From DYHD01 sp964411065 (GTDB lineage Bacteria > Nitrospirota > Thermodesulfovibrionia > Thermodesulfovibrionales > Dissulfurispiraceae), in contig CAYPJO010000009.1 in NCBI GenBank assembly GCA_964411065.1, positions 1 to 40,333 on the forward strand: a DNA stretch of 40,333 nucleotides. Reading direction: 5' to 3'. How positions within the stretch are numbered: the stretch's first letter is position 1; the number at the start of each line of letters is the position of its first letter. Under the pieces are notes generated by a model. That model saw only the letters and a list, made by a program, of their open reading frames with translations, was not told the DNA's origin and ran no database searches. Position numbers and translations under genes: made by a program. Below are positions 16,145-24,900 of this stretch, one piece after another.

Positions 16145-17092
16145 CTAATTGTCTGCAAAGGCTTTTTTAGCAATCTCAATGGGTGTGGTTTTGTAGCGAG
16201 TTGCAATTTCTTTGAGGGTCTCGTCTTTTTTGATATCAATCCCATGTTTTTTGAGTCTCTTTTCAGCATCTTGCACCTTAACACCGAGCTCTCCGCCCAA
16301 TTCTTCAATAGTTTTTCTGCCAATACCCTTACCTGCCAGAAGATCTTCAATCATCTCTGTAGTATAGACCTTTTTCTCATTGGTTAGTATTGGACTGTTT
16401 GTTTTTAGAAATTGGTTTGTGATGACAGAGGCATTGGAAGCCTTCTCAATCCCGAAGGCTGCATTTTCTTTGTGAACTGACATGATGTTATAAATCTTCA
16501 TTGGTGAGACCCCATTTTTCATTGCTACGTCAGCAAGTGACTGCTCCTCTCCTTCTACTTTAAACCCTTTGCTACGTAAATCTGCGATTGCTTTGTTGAG
16601 GTTTATGTTAGTCCTACTTGATAAAGATTTAAGAGATAGTTGCTCTGCATGTCCAAATGGTGGCTCATACTCCTTTTTTACCCATTGATCTTTCAGATAA
16701 CTGCTAAATTCAATCAAATATTTAAGAGGCGGTATGTAATAAATACTCCCAAAAACAAAAAACAAAGTGATTGCAGATGCTACAACTAACTCTTTTCGTA
16801 ATGAAATGGTATCATTAATCTTTTTGATCAAATAGCTGACAAAAACCTTCCAATTGAGAAATAGATGATAGCAGACAGAGAGTGCAAATAATATGGTTGA
16901 TGTAATGTGAATGTTGCCCCAATCTGTCTTGCTTAGCCATAAAAACCTCCAATCAATCCAGTATGCAATTCTTCCCTGAGGTACAAAATAAAGCACAATG
17001 CCTGTAAACAGTACAACAAAGAAACTAAACCCTGTAAGCAGAGAGACAAAGCTTCTTATGTGAAAATTCCTCTTTGGATTATTCATTTGCAT
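16145..17092 (-). CDS. DUF4405-like membrane protein with C-terminal helical repeats
   Basis: About 315 aa. The N-terminal third has about four hydrophobic helices: FVSLLTGFSFFVVLFTGIVLYF; a segment beginning IHITSTILFALSVCYHLFLNW with spaced histidines like a b-type cytochrome; and VVASAITLFFVFGSIYYI. The soluble C-terminal part holds two similar units, each with a helix, a short KGF/HGI turn and a SLADVA or TLKEIA helix ending in SPMKIY or TPIEIA. A GIGRKTIEEL helix lies between. The architecture is seen in DUF4405 proteins of anaerobic bacteria, where heme binding and electron transfer are suspected. The ATG at 17092 is chosen over an upstream TTG. Confidence 0.75.
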   Translation of the reverse strand: MQMNNPKRNFHIRSFVSLLTGFSFFVVLFTGIVLYFVPQGRIAYWIDWRFLWLSKTDWGNIHITSTILFALSVCYHLFLNWKVFVSYLIKKINDTISLRKELVVASAITLFFVFGSIYYIPPLKYLIEFSSYLKDQWVKKEYEPPFGHAEQLSLKSLSSRTNINLNKAIADLRSKGFKVEGEEQSLADVAMKNGVSPMKIYNIMSVHKENAAFGIEKASNASVITNQFLKTNSPILTNEKKVYTTEMIEDLLAGKGIGRKTIEELGGELGVKVQDAEKRLKKHGIDIKKDETLKEIATRYKTTPIEIAKKAFADN

Positions 17093-17200
17093 TTTTCTTA
17101 CTTTGGTATTTTTCAACAAAAGGAAGCGTATTTTTTGATCTTAAAAATCAATGAGATATTTTAACCGATTTACTGAATCTTTTAGTACAATGTTAAATAA

Positions 17201-17266
17201 GCCCCAAACCCAATATGGAATTTTATGAACCAATTTCAGGGTAATTTAAAAAAGTTTTTCTGAAAG
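17201..17266. repeat. 66-bp dispersed direct repeat, copy B
   Basis: Partner of 14991-15057. It is followed at 17271-17330 by a second repeated stretch that resembles the reverse complement of about 21420-21466. Confidence 0.75.
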
Positions 17267-17367
17267 AGTATTAGAAATTGGTAGAACTAAGAAAAATAGT
17301 AGCGGAGATGATAAAAAATCTAAAGGTATAGCAGTGTTAATCATATTTATAGCACCCTATCCCTATA

Positions 17368-17526
17368 ATGCTCGGTGTGCTCCTTAGCATTCCCCTAGTC
17401 ATTGTTGGAGGCTTCTTCGTAATTATTGCCTTGCTTTTGACTCTTATTTATAAGTCACTGAGAAACCGCCTCCATCCTATTAGAAAGAAACGCCTATGCC
17501 CTGCAGGCTGGTATCGGAGGCGTTAA
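17368..17526 (+). CDS. Possible 52-aa single-helix membrane peptide
   Basis: ATG at 17368 opens a 52-codon frame. Its first 28 residues are strongly hydrophobic (LLSIPLVIVGGFFVIIALLL), followed by a basic tail (KSLRNRLHPIRKKR) and one cysteine. The hydrophobic-then-basic pattern is what a real small membrane protein would show, and the local base composition is less AT-rich than around it. Against it: no ribosome-binding site, no known relative, and the 3' end overlaps a palindromic structure. Confidence 0.3.
   Translation: MLGVLLSIPLVIVGGFFVIIALLLTLIYKSLRNRLHPIRKKRLCPAGWYRRR
17467..17524. repeat. Two mutually exclusive hairpins sharing one arm
   Basis: CGCCTCC (17467-17473) pairs perfectly with GGAGGCG (17516-17522). 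AACGCCT (17489-17495) pairs perfectly with AGGCGTT (17518-17524). The two stems use the same 3' arm and cannot form together. A T-rich stretch (CTTTTTAATTTC) begins at about 17531. The layout resembles an attenuator, but no regulated gene lies immediately downstream on the plus strand. Confidence 0.55.
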
Positions 17527-17612
17527 GTGTCTTTTTAATTTCTTGCATCCAAAATCTGAGATCATCCAGGGGCATTTCTTTTATTTAAGGGGGTCTCCTA
17601 CCTATTGACCTT

Positions 17613-17639
17613 GTTTGCGGGATAGTGTCCCCCGCAAAC
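17613..17639. terminator. Strong 9-bp hairpin downstream of cooC
   Basis: GTTTGCGGG and CCCGCAAAC pair perfectly around a 9-base loop. It sits about 120 bases past the cooC stop on the minus strand and may end that transcript. There is no U-run, so termination would not be of the classic intrinsic type. Confidence 0.4.
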
Positions 17640-17760
17640 ATAAAATTCTCCATGATCTTCGCTTCTTTTCAGCAAGACAGACTAATTTTCTCTTTCCTGC
17701 TTCAAAGTTTGAGTCTATAATATCCTAAAATTACCTAAAAAAAGGTGTGGTAGATTGAAT

Positions 17761-18528
17761 TTAGGGAATCTGAAGGGAGTCGAGTATATTCCATAGGGCC
17801 TGAACAGCTATTGAATCTTCTGGTAATTGATAAATAGGCTTTCCTTCTAAATCGAACTCTAAAATTAAGTCATCCTGTGGAACAACTCCACAGATGGTTA
17901 AGTCAGATTTTTCAGCGACTTTTTTAAGTTCCTCAAATTCATGACCGAGGGTTCTGTTTATAATAATAGCATCTCTCTCAATTTCAAGTTGTAGTTCCAC
18001 AATTAGCTCTTTTATTCTTTTGGCAGCTAAAAGGCCTTTGTATGTTGGATCACTTATGATAAGTAGTAAATTCACTTTATTTGTAGTCCTTCTACTTAGA
18101 TGTTCCATTCCAGCCTCGTTATCAATTACTATATAGGGATAGCTGGAGGATAGCATATCTGTATATTTTCTAATGATATGATTGGCTGCGCAATAACATC
18201 CTGGTCCTTCAGGCCTACCCATCACCAGAAGGTCATATCCTGTAGATTCAATCAGAGCTTGTTGGATCTGATATTCAAACAATTGTTCCATAGACATACC
18301 ACCAGGTCTTTCTCCTGTAACTCTCACTGCTTCCAAGGACTCTTCTCTTATTCTACCAATTGTGGTGTGAACTTCGACTCCAAGGGCCTCATTCAAGCAG
18401 GAATTGCTATCAGCGTCGATAGCTAAAACAGGTCCTCTCCGTTTTTTAAGAAGATATTTGATGGTAAGACAGGCAAGACTTGTTTTCCCTGTACCACCTT
18501 TGCCAGCAAATGCAATGGTATGTGACAC
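17761..18528 (-). CDS. cooC: CooC-type ATPase for CO dehydrogenase nickel-centre maturation
   Basis: MinD/NifH-superfamily ATPase that helps insert nickel into carbon monoxide dehydrogenase. The 255-aa protein has the deviant Walker A AGKGGTGKTS (8-17), the DAD motif (about 38-40), the family-defining CxC in GCYCAANH (about 111 and 113), and the VIDNEAGMEHLSRR switch. These separate it from MinD and NifH. No CO dehydrogenase gene is in the window, so its client must be elsewhere. It is the last gene of a minus-strand run after mqnC, a trxB-like gene and a HEAT-repeat gene. Confidence 0.88.
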   Translation of the reverse strand: MSHTIAFAGKGGTGKTSLACLTIKYLLKKRRGPVLAIDADSNSCLNEALGVEVHTTIGRIREESLEAVRVTGERPGGMSMEQLFEYQIQQALIESTGYDLLVMGRPEGPGCYCAANHIIRKYTDMLSSSYPYIVIDNEAGMEHLSRRTTNKVNLLLIISDPTYKGLLAAKRIKELIVELQLEIERDAIIINRTLGHEFEELKKVAEKSDLTICGVVPQDDLILEFDLEGKPIYQLPEDSIAVQALWNILDSLQIP

Positions 18529-18670
18529 TTATCCCCCCTTCTTTTTTCTGAGAAATCGAGTTTTCTGAGACAAATAGGCAATAAGAAATTTAATTTCTAT
18601 TTTAACATATTTTATAGATGTTTGTTTTGCTTTTCATTTTAAAAATTCTTTTTCTCTAAATATGGGTTTT

Positions 18671-18976
18671 TTATTTTTTTGCACCTAAAATCTCAAGTAA
18701 ATACTCTGCATCACCTCTTATTGTTGGATTGGGATCGTTTAATAGGGGCGTTATAAGGGGTATGAGTTTTCTCAGATCTTCAGACGACTGTTTTAAAAGT
18801 TCTTCAACAAGTGCAAAGGCACCGATTCTAACTCTTATTCTATTATCTTTAATCATGTCGATAATGAGAGGATAAAGGCTTTTATCATGTTTGAATAGAT
18901 CAATAATGTTTTCTAAAAAGCCCTTTTGCATGTAGTCAGGGATCATTGATTTCAGTTCTTCATTTATGCCAATCAT
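18671..18976 (-). CDS. Small HEAT-repeat protein
   Basis: A 101-aa all-helical protein. The sequence shows two to three HEAT-like helical pairs (SLYPLIIDMIKDNRIRVRIGAF ALVEELLKQ and LRKLIPLITPLLNDPNPTIRGDAEYLLEIL), with the characteristic Asp-Pro/Arg-Gly turn. Such proteins act as protein-binding scaffolds. The start overlaps the end of the trxB-like gene by 17 bases, so the two are translationally linked and the product may bind that enzyme. No catalytic motif is present. Confidence 0.75.
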   Translation of the reverse strand: MIGINEELKSMIPDYMQKGFLENIIDLFKHDKSLYPLIIDMIKDNRIRVRIGAFALVEELLKQSSEDLRKLIPLITPLLNDPNPTIRGDAEYLLEILGAKK

Positions 18977-19907
18977 ACTTCATTCTCTTCCTTTGGAATA
19001 AATATTTCTCAGCTGATAGAGCAGCTAAACAACCTTGGGCTGCTGCTACCACAACTTGCCTCACCTCAGTGCAGGTTACATCCCCAGCTGCAAACACACC
19101 AGGTACATTGCTTTCCATTGATTTATTGACTGCAATACAGTCATTGTCTAATAGCTCTAAAGAACCGTGCAAAAAATCAGTTATAGGCTTAGTGCCGTAT
19201 AGATAGATAAACACACCAGATAAGTCTAAATAGGACTCCGTTCCTGAATAGTCTCTGAGTGTAATTTTTTCTACTGTTTCACTACCCTCAATCGAGATAA
19301 CTGTTTGTCCGGTAAGAATTTGGAGTTTATCGTTGGAGAGATCATACTGTCTTTCGTCAACCTTAAGTTTTTTGGATGGAGAGATTAAATATACTTGCTC
19401 AGCAAACTTTGTGAGAAAGATAGACTCCTTTAGTGCCTCTTCAGAATCTCCCAAGACACTTACTCTCTTCCCTTTAAAGAATGCAGCATCACATACTGCA
19501 CAATAACTGACGCCTTTGCCCAAAAACTCAGCCTCTCCTTTTATTGTGGGCTTTCTTCCCATTGCACCGGTAGCGATTATAATGGTCTTTGTTTGGTAAC
19601 TTGTCTCCATAGTATGTACTTCTTTTATTTCGCCTTTTAAGGAAACCCCTATCACTTGCGATTCAATGTACTGTGCACCAAATTTAATCGCTTGATCCCT
19701 GAATCTATTCAAAAGGTCTTTTCCTGAAATAGGTTTTTCAAGACCTGGATAGTTTTCGATGACGCTTGCGTACGCTAATGCACCTGCAGAAGCAGATTTG
19801 TCAAGCACAATTGTTTTAAGTTTTGCTCTGGCACAGTATTGAGCTGCAGTTAGCCCAGCTGGGCCACCACCTATAATCACTACGTCATATAATAACGACT
19901 CAGGCAT
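18960..19907 (-). CDS. Thioredoxin reductase-like flavoprotein with altered NADPH site
   Basis: A 315-aa FAD flavoprotein of the low-molecular-weight thioredoxin reductase family. Present: the FAD-binding GGGPAG (13-18), GATG-type motif IATGAMG (111-117), redox pair CAVC (136-139) and C-terminal FAAGDVT. Altered: where NADPH-dependent enzymes have GGGxSA this has GDSEEA (153-158), and the HRRxxxR phosphate-binding motif is replaced by SPSKKLK (176-182). It may therefore take electrons from something other than NADPH. Start set by GAAGGAGG before ATGATG (19910 or 19907). Upstream is mqnC; downstream is an overlapping HEAT-repeat gene. Confidence 0.85.
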   Translation of the reverse strand: MPESLLYDVVIIGGGPAGLTAAQYCARAKLKTIVLDKSASAGALAYASVIENYPGLEKPISGKDLLNRFRDQAIKFGAQYIESQVIGVSLKGEIKEVHTMETSYQTKTIIIATGAMGRKPTIKGEAEFLGKGVSYCAVCDAAFFKGKRVSVLGDSEEALKESIFLTKFAEQVYLISPSKKLKVDERQYDLSNDKLQILTGQTVISIEGSETVEKITLRDYSGTESYLDLSGVFIYLYGTKPITDFLHGSLELLDNDCIAVNKSMESNVPGVFAAGDVTCTEVRQVVVAAAQGCLAALSAEKYLFQRKRMKYDWHK

Positions 19908-19948
19908 CATACCTCCTTCTTTCATATCCCCTGCATTTAGATAAGTAG

Positions 19949-21010
19949 TCAAAAGTATCTTAATATATTATAGTAGGTATCTCTCTGGGCAGGCTTGAAT
20001 CCTGCTGATTTGATAGCTTGAATAATTTCATCGGTGGATACCTTGTAGTTTACCCCTGTTGCTCTAACAACATTTTCCTCTAACATTGTAGAGCCAAAAT
20101 CATTTGCGCCAAAACGGAGTGCTACTTGAGCTAACTTTAATCCTTGTGTTACCCAAGAAGCTTGAATATTTTTTATGTTATCAAGGTAAATCCGAGAAAT
20201 TGCAATTATTCTTAGATAATCTATGGCTGTGGCTAATTTTAATTTAATATTGGAATTACTTTTTTTTGAGATGTTATTGAGTTCGGTATTGCCAGGTTGA
20301 AAGGACCAGGGGATGAAGGCTGTGAAACCATTAGTTTTGTCTTGAAGATCTCTAATTACTTTAAGGTGTTCGATAATATCTTCTTCATTTTCTAAGCTTC
20401 CAAACATCATTGTAGCTGTTGTTTTCATCCCAATTTTATGTGCTTCTTCCATGATAGTTAGCCATTTCTTAGACTTTATTTTATTTGGACTGATTAGCTC
20501 TCTAACTCTATCTGAAAGAATCTCTGCGCCTCCACCAGGTATGGAGTCAAGTCCTGCGGTTTTTAGCTCTAAAATAATTTCTCTGATTGATAAACCATGT
20601 CTCTGGGAAAGAAAGTCTATTTCAGGAGGCGAGAAACCATGAATGTTTATTTTGAACCTCTCTTTGATAGAACTTAAAAGGTCTCGATAGTAATGTAAGT
20701 CGAGATCAGGATTAATACCTCCTTGTAATAAAATCTGTGTACCACCAAAGTCAATTGTTTCTTTTATTTTTTTGAATAACTCTTCTTTGTTAAGAACGTA
20801 TGCGTCGTGACTATTTTTATCGCGATGAAAAGCACAAAATTTACATTTATTAATGCATATGTTCGTATAATTTATGTTTCTATCGATTATAAAGGTAACG
20901 GACCCTTGTGGATGAAGGGTTGCGCGAATGTTATCTGCCATTTCTCCAATGGCTAATATCTCGTTGGACTTAAGCATTTGTAGAGCTTCTGTATCACTAA
21001 TTCTATGCAT
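19949..21010 (-). CDS. mqnC: Cyclic dehypoxanthinyl futalosine synthase
   Basis: Radical SAM enzyme of the futalosine pathway to menaquinone; it cyclises dehypoxanthinyl futalosine. The 353-aa protein has the iron-sulfur motif CxxxCxxC at 52, 56 and 59 within NYTNICINKCKFCAF, the SAM-binding LLQGGINPD, and the MqnC-like LDSIPGGGAEIL. It is more like MqnC than the related MqnE or CofH. Other mqn genes are not in the window. It shows that this organism makes menaquinone by the futalosine route. First gene of the minus-strand run leading to cooC, with 41 bases to the next start. Confidence 0.9.
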   Translation of the reverse strand: MHRISDTEALQMLKSNEILAIGEMADNIRATLHPQGSVTFIIDRNINYTNICINKCKFCAFHRDKNSHDAYVLNKEELFKKIKETIDFGGTQILLQGGINPDLDLHYYRDLLSSIKERFKINIHGFSPPEIDFLSQRHGLSIREIILELKTAGLDSIPGGGAEILSDRVRELISPNKIKSKKWLTIMEEAHKIGMKTTATMMFGSLENEEDIIEHLKVIRDLQDKTNGFTAFIPWSFQPGNTELNNISKKSNSNIKLKLATAIDYLRIIAISRIYLDNIKNIQASWVTQGLKLAQVALRFGANDFGSTMLEENVVRATGVNYKVSTDEIIQAIKSAGFKPAQRDTYYNILRYF

Positions 21011-21937
21011 AATTTTAGTCTTTTAAAGATTTCTATATAGAGCCTGAAAAAGAAGTTGAATTATTCTTTTATATTAACTATATTAACCTTTCTATAGAAA
21101 TAAGAGCAAACTATTACAAAAGGGAGTGAAGTTTGCGAGGAATTATTTCAAGGAAGCATATAATTCCGTGATGGCAAATAAATAAAGCAGGGACTTGTCA
21201 AGAAAATTTTGTCTATAAAAGCCCTTTTGCCTTATTTTTTCTGAATCATTAGCCTTAAGAAAGAACTCTCTTTCTCTAAGCATTATTGATTGAGTTGGTT
21301 TTGTGTAATTTGGTCAATTTCTTGTTGTGGCTCCATCTGGATTAATTGTTTGGAATAGTTCTTCTAACCCTAATGCTTTGATATTTCCCCTGTCAAGCCT
21401 CCTAAGATATCTTTGTGTTTTTTTATTATCTCTGTTATTATTTTTCTTAGTTTTGCCTATTGCCAAATACCTGCCCTAAAAGTATAAAAGAGACACAATT
21501 TTATTTTAACCTCCTGGGAGATATTTATCATTTAGATGAAGCAATTGGGATAAAAGCGATACTGAGACAATAGGAGTAATGGAGAGGGCATTATGGATAG
21601 CAGTAGAGGTCATTTATGAGAGGGAGTCAGAGTTTTTGAAGAAATTCACTGAATGCAGTGAGCCTTAAGAAAGGAGACGTGAGCTGTTATAAAAGTGGTG
21701 CAATCTATTTTTAAAATTCAGGATTCTGAAACTTAATGGCGAATGAGATGTTTGCTAGCAATAGAGGCAAAAATGATATGTCCGAAATTAAGCTTAATTT
21801 TCATCATAAAAAAAAGATGCTTACGTTACAAATTAAACCTTTCAAAATTTATCTTGTTCTTTGTATACTATACGGATTTATTTATTAAATTTCTCTACTC
21901 AATACTTGAGTGGCATCAGATAAAAAAAGGGTAAAAG
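21011..21937. other. Long gene-poor region with mobile-element debris
   Basis: No intact gene. On the minus strand, about 21310-21466 can be read as a 50-residue fragment (AIGKTKKNNNRDNKKTQ, then RRLDRGNIKALGLEELFQ) ending at a stop. Its DNA resembles 17271-17330. ACACAATTTTATTTTAACCTCC (21493-21514) resembles the right end of the IS256-type element. A 63-codon frame just before carB looks unlike a protein. A TATACT at 21864-21869 may be the carB -10. Confidence 0.45.
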
Positions 21938-24900
21938 ATGCCTAAAAGGACTGATATCAAAAAGATACTTTTAATAGGTTCTGGACCGATAATCATAGGT
22001 CAGGCTTGCGAATTTGACTATTCAGGCACTCAAGCCTGTAAAGCTTTAAAAGAAGAAGGTTTCGAATTGGTTTTAGTTAACTCAAATCCAGCTACTATTA
22101 TGACTGACCCTGAGATGGCTGATTCTACATATATTGAGCCTCTGACAAAAGAGATTTTGGAACTAATAATTAAAAAAGAACGTCCTGACGCCCTTCTGCC
22201 TACAATGGGTGGACAAACTGCTCTTAATTTAGCTGTTCAACTTTCTGAATCGGGGATATTAGATAAATACAAGGTGGAGCTAATCGGCGCAAAACTCTCT
22301 GCCATTAAAAAAGCTGAAGATAGAGAGCTGTTCAAACAATCCATGTTAAAAATTGGTCTTGATGTCCCGCGCAGTAAAACTGTTACCAGTCTCAAAACAG
22401 GTCTTGAGGTCATAGACTATATTGGATTCCCCGCAATATTAAGACCTGCCTTCACTCTCGGTGGGACGGGAGGTGGCATCGCATACAATATTGAAGAATA
22501 TAAAGAAATGCTCGAGAAAGCTTTAAAGCTAAGTCTTGCCCAGCAGGTTTTAGTAGAAGAGTCTGTTTTAGGATGGAAAGAGTATGAACTGGAAGTTGTG
22601 AGAGATATAAAAGATAATGTCATAATTATCTGCTCGATCGAAAACTTCGACCCAATGGGGATTCATACCGGAGATTCTATAACAGTTGCTCCTGCGCAAA
22701 CCCTCACCGACAAAGAATACCAACGGATGCGCGATGCGGCAATAGCTATAATTAGAGAAATAGGCGTTGAAACAGGTGGCTCTAATATTCAATTTGCTGT
22801 TAATCCAGAGAATGGTCATATGGTAGTAATAGAGATGAATCCAAGGGTTTCAAGAAGTTCAGCTTTAGCAAGTAAAGCAACTGGATTCCCTATAGCAAGG
22901 ATTGCCGCAAAATTAGCCATTGGGTATACTCTTGATGAATTAAGTAACGACATAACTAAAGAGACACCTGCATCTTTTGAACCCACAATCGACTATGTTG
23001 TGACTAAAATACCACGCTTCACATTTGAGAAATTCCCAGATGCAGATAGCACTCTTACGACTCAAATGAAATCGATAGGGGAAGTAATGGCTATAGGTAG
23101 AACCTTTAAAGAATCCCTCCAGAAAGCCTTGAGAAGTCTTGAAACAGGCTCTTATGGATTTGAAAGGATAGATGCATCTATCGAAGAAATAAGGTCAAAA
23201 TTAAAAACGCCAAATGCCGAAAGGATTTGGTATGTAGCACAAGCTTTTCGTAAGGGTCTACAAATAGAGGAAATATACTCTCTTAGCAGGATTGATCGAT
23301 GGTTTTTATACAACATACAACAGATCATTGAATTAGAAAAAGTGATCCATTTAAACTCCTCTAACCTATTTAATCAACCTGATCTTTTAAGAGAGGCAAA
23401 AGAATATGGTTTTTCAGACAAAAAAATAGCTGAGTTAACTCAAAAAGACGAAAAGGAGATAAGAGAGATTAGAAAAAAACTCGGGATAACTCCTGTATAC
23501 AAGCTCGTAGATACATGTGCTGCTGAATTCAAAGCTTTTACACCCTATTTCTATTCTACCTATGAAAAGCCTTTTTATAGAATTGAGAATTCAAAAGTTT
23601 CTGATTTTAAAATCACCGAAAACGAGGCAATACCCACCAATCGGAAAAAGATAATTATTTTGGGCTCAGGACCTAACAGGATAGGTCAAGGAATTGAGTT
23701 CGACTATTGTTGTGTTCAGGGGCTAATAGCTTTGAAAGAAATAGGTTATGAGACTATCATGGTTAACTGTAATCCAGAGACGGTCAGCACAGATTATGAC
23801 ATTTCTGATAGGCTCTATTTTGAACCTTTGACCTTAGAGGATGTTCTTAACATTGTTGAATTGGAAAAACCAGAAGGCTTGATAGTGCAGTTTGGTGGTC
23901 AGACACCTTTGAAATTAGCAGTTCCCTTAGAAAAAGAGGGCGTAAGGATTTTGGGAACCTCTTCTGATTCTATTGACAGAGCAGAAGATAGAAAAAGATT
24001 CAAAGAGTTATTAGATAAGCTTAATCTCAAACAACCAGCAAATGATACCGCCATGTCGATTGAGGAAGCCGTAGAAGTAGCTAATAGAATAGGGTATCCT
24101 ATAGTGGTTAGGCCTTCTTACGTCTTGGGCGGTAGAGCAATGGAAATAGTTTATAACCAATCGATGTTAATAGATTATATGAAAAAAGCAACCGCTGTAT
24201 CACCAGAACATCCTATTCTGATTGATAAATATCTTACTGATGCAATAGAAGTAGATGTAGATATTATCTCTGATGGTAAAGATTCAATTATAGGGGGTAT
24301 TATGGAGCATATAGAAGAGGCAGGAATTCATTCTGGTGATTCTGCTTGTTCTTTACCCCCTTATACGCTCCAGCCACATATAATAGAGAAGATTAAAGAA
24401 CAGACTAAGGCTATAGCAAAAGAACTAAATATAATAGGTCTTATGAATGTTCAGTTAGCGGTCAAAGAGGAGGAGATATACATTTTAGAAGTTAATCCAA
24501 GAGCTTCGCGGACAATACCTTATGTAAGTAAGACAATAGGTGTTCCTTTAATAAAATATGCGGCTAAAATAATTGCTGGTAAAACGCTAAAAGACCTTGG
24601 ATTAACTAAAGAGATCTCAATCTCACATGTTGCAGTTAAAGAGGCTGTTTTCCCCTTTGATAAATTTTCAGGAGTAGACGTAATTTTAGGCCCTGAGATG
24701 AAATCTACGGGAGAAGTTATGGGTATAGATGAGGACTTTTGTCTCGCCTATGCAAAAGCTCAAATGGCATCAAATAATTATATTCCAACCTTCGGAACAA
24801 TCTTTATAAGTGTCAGAGATAATGACAAAGATTCTATAACTCACATTGCAAAAAGGTTAAGCGACTTAGACTTCAGACTCGTTGCTACAAGAGGGACAGC

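Noticed and set aside
21743..21934. 63-codon frame just upstream of carB
   Set aside because: Low-complexity AT-rich translation, no ribosome-binding site, covers the likely carB promoter.
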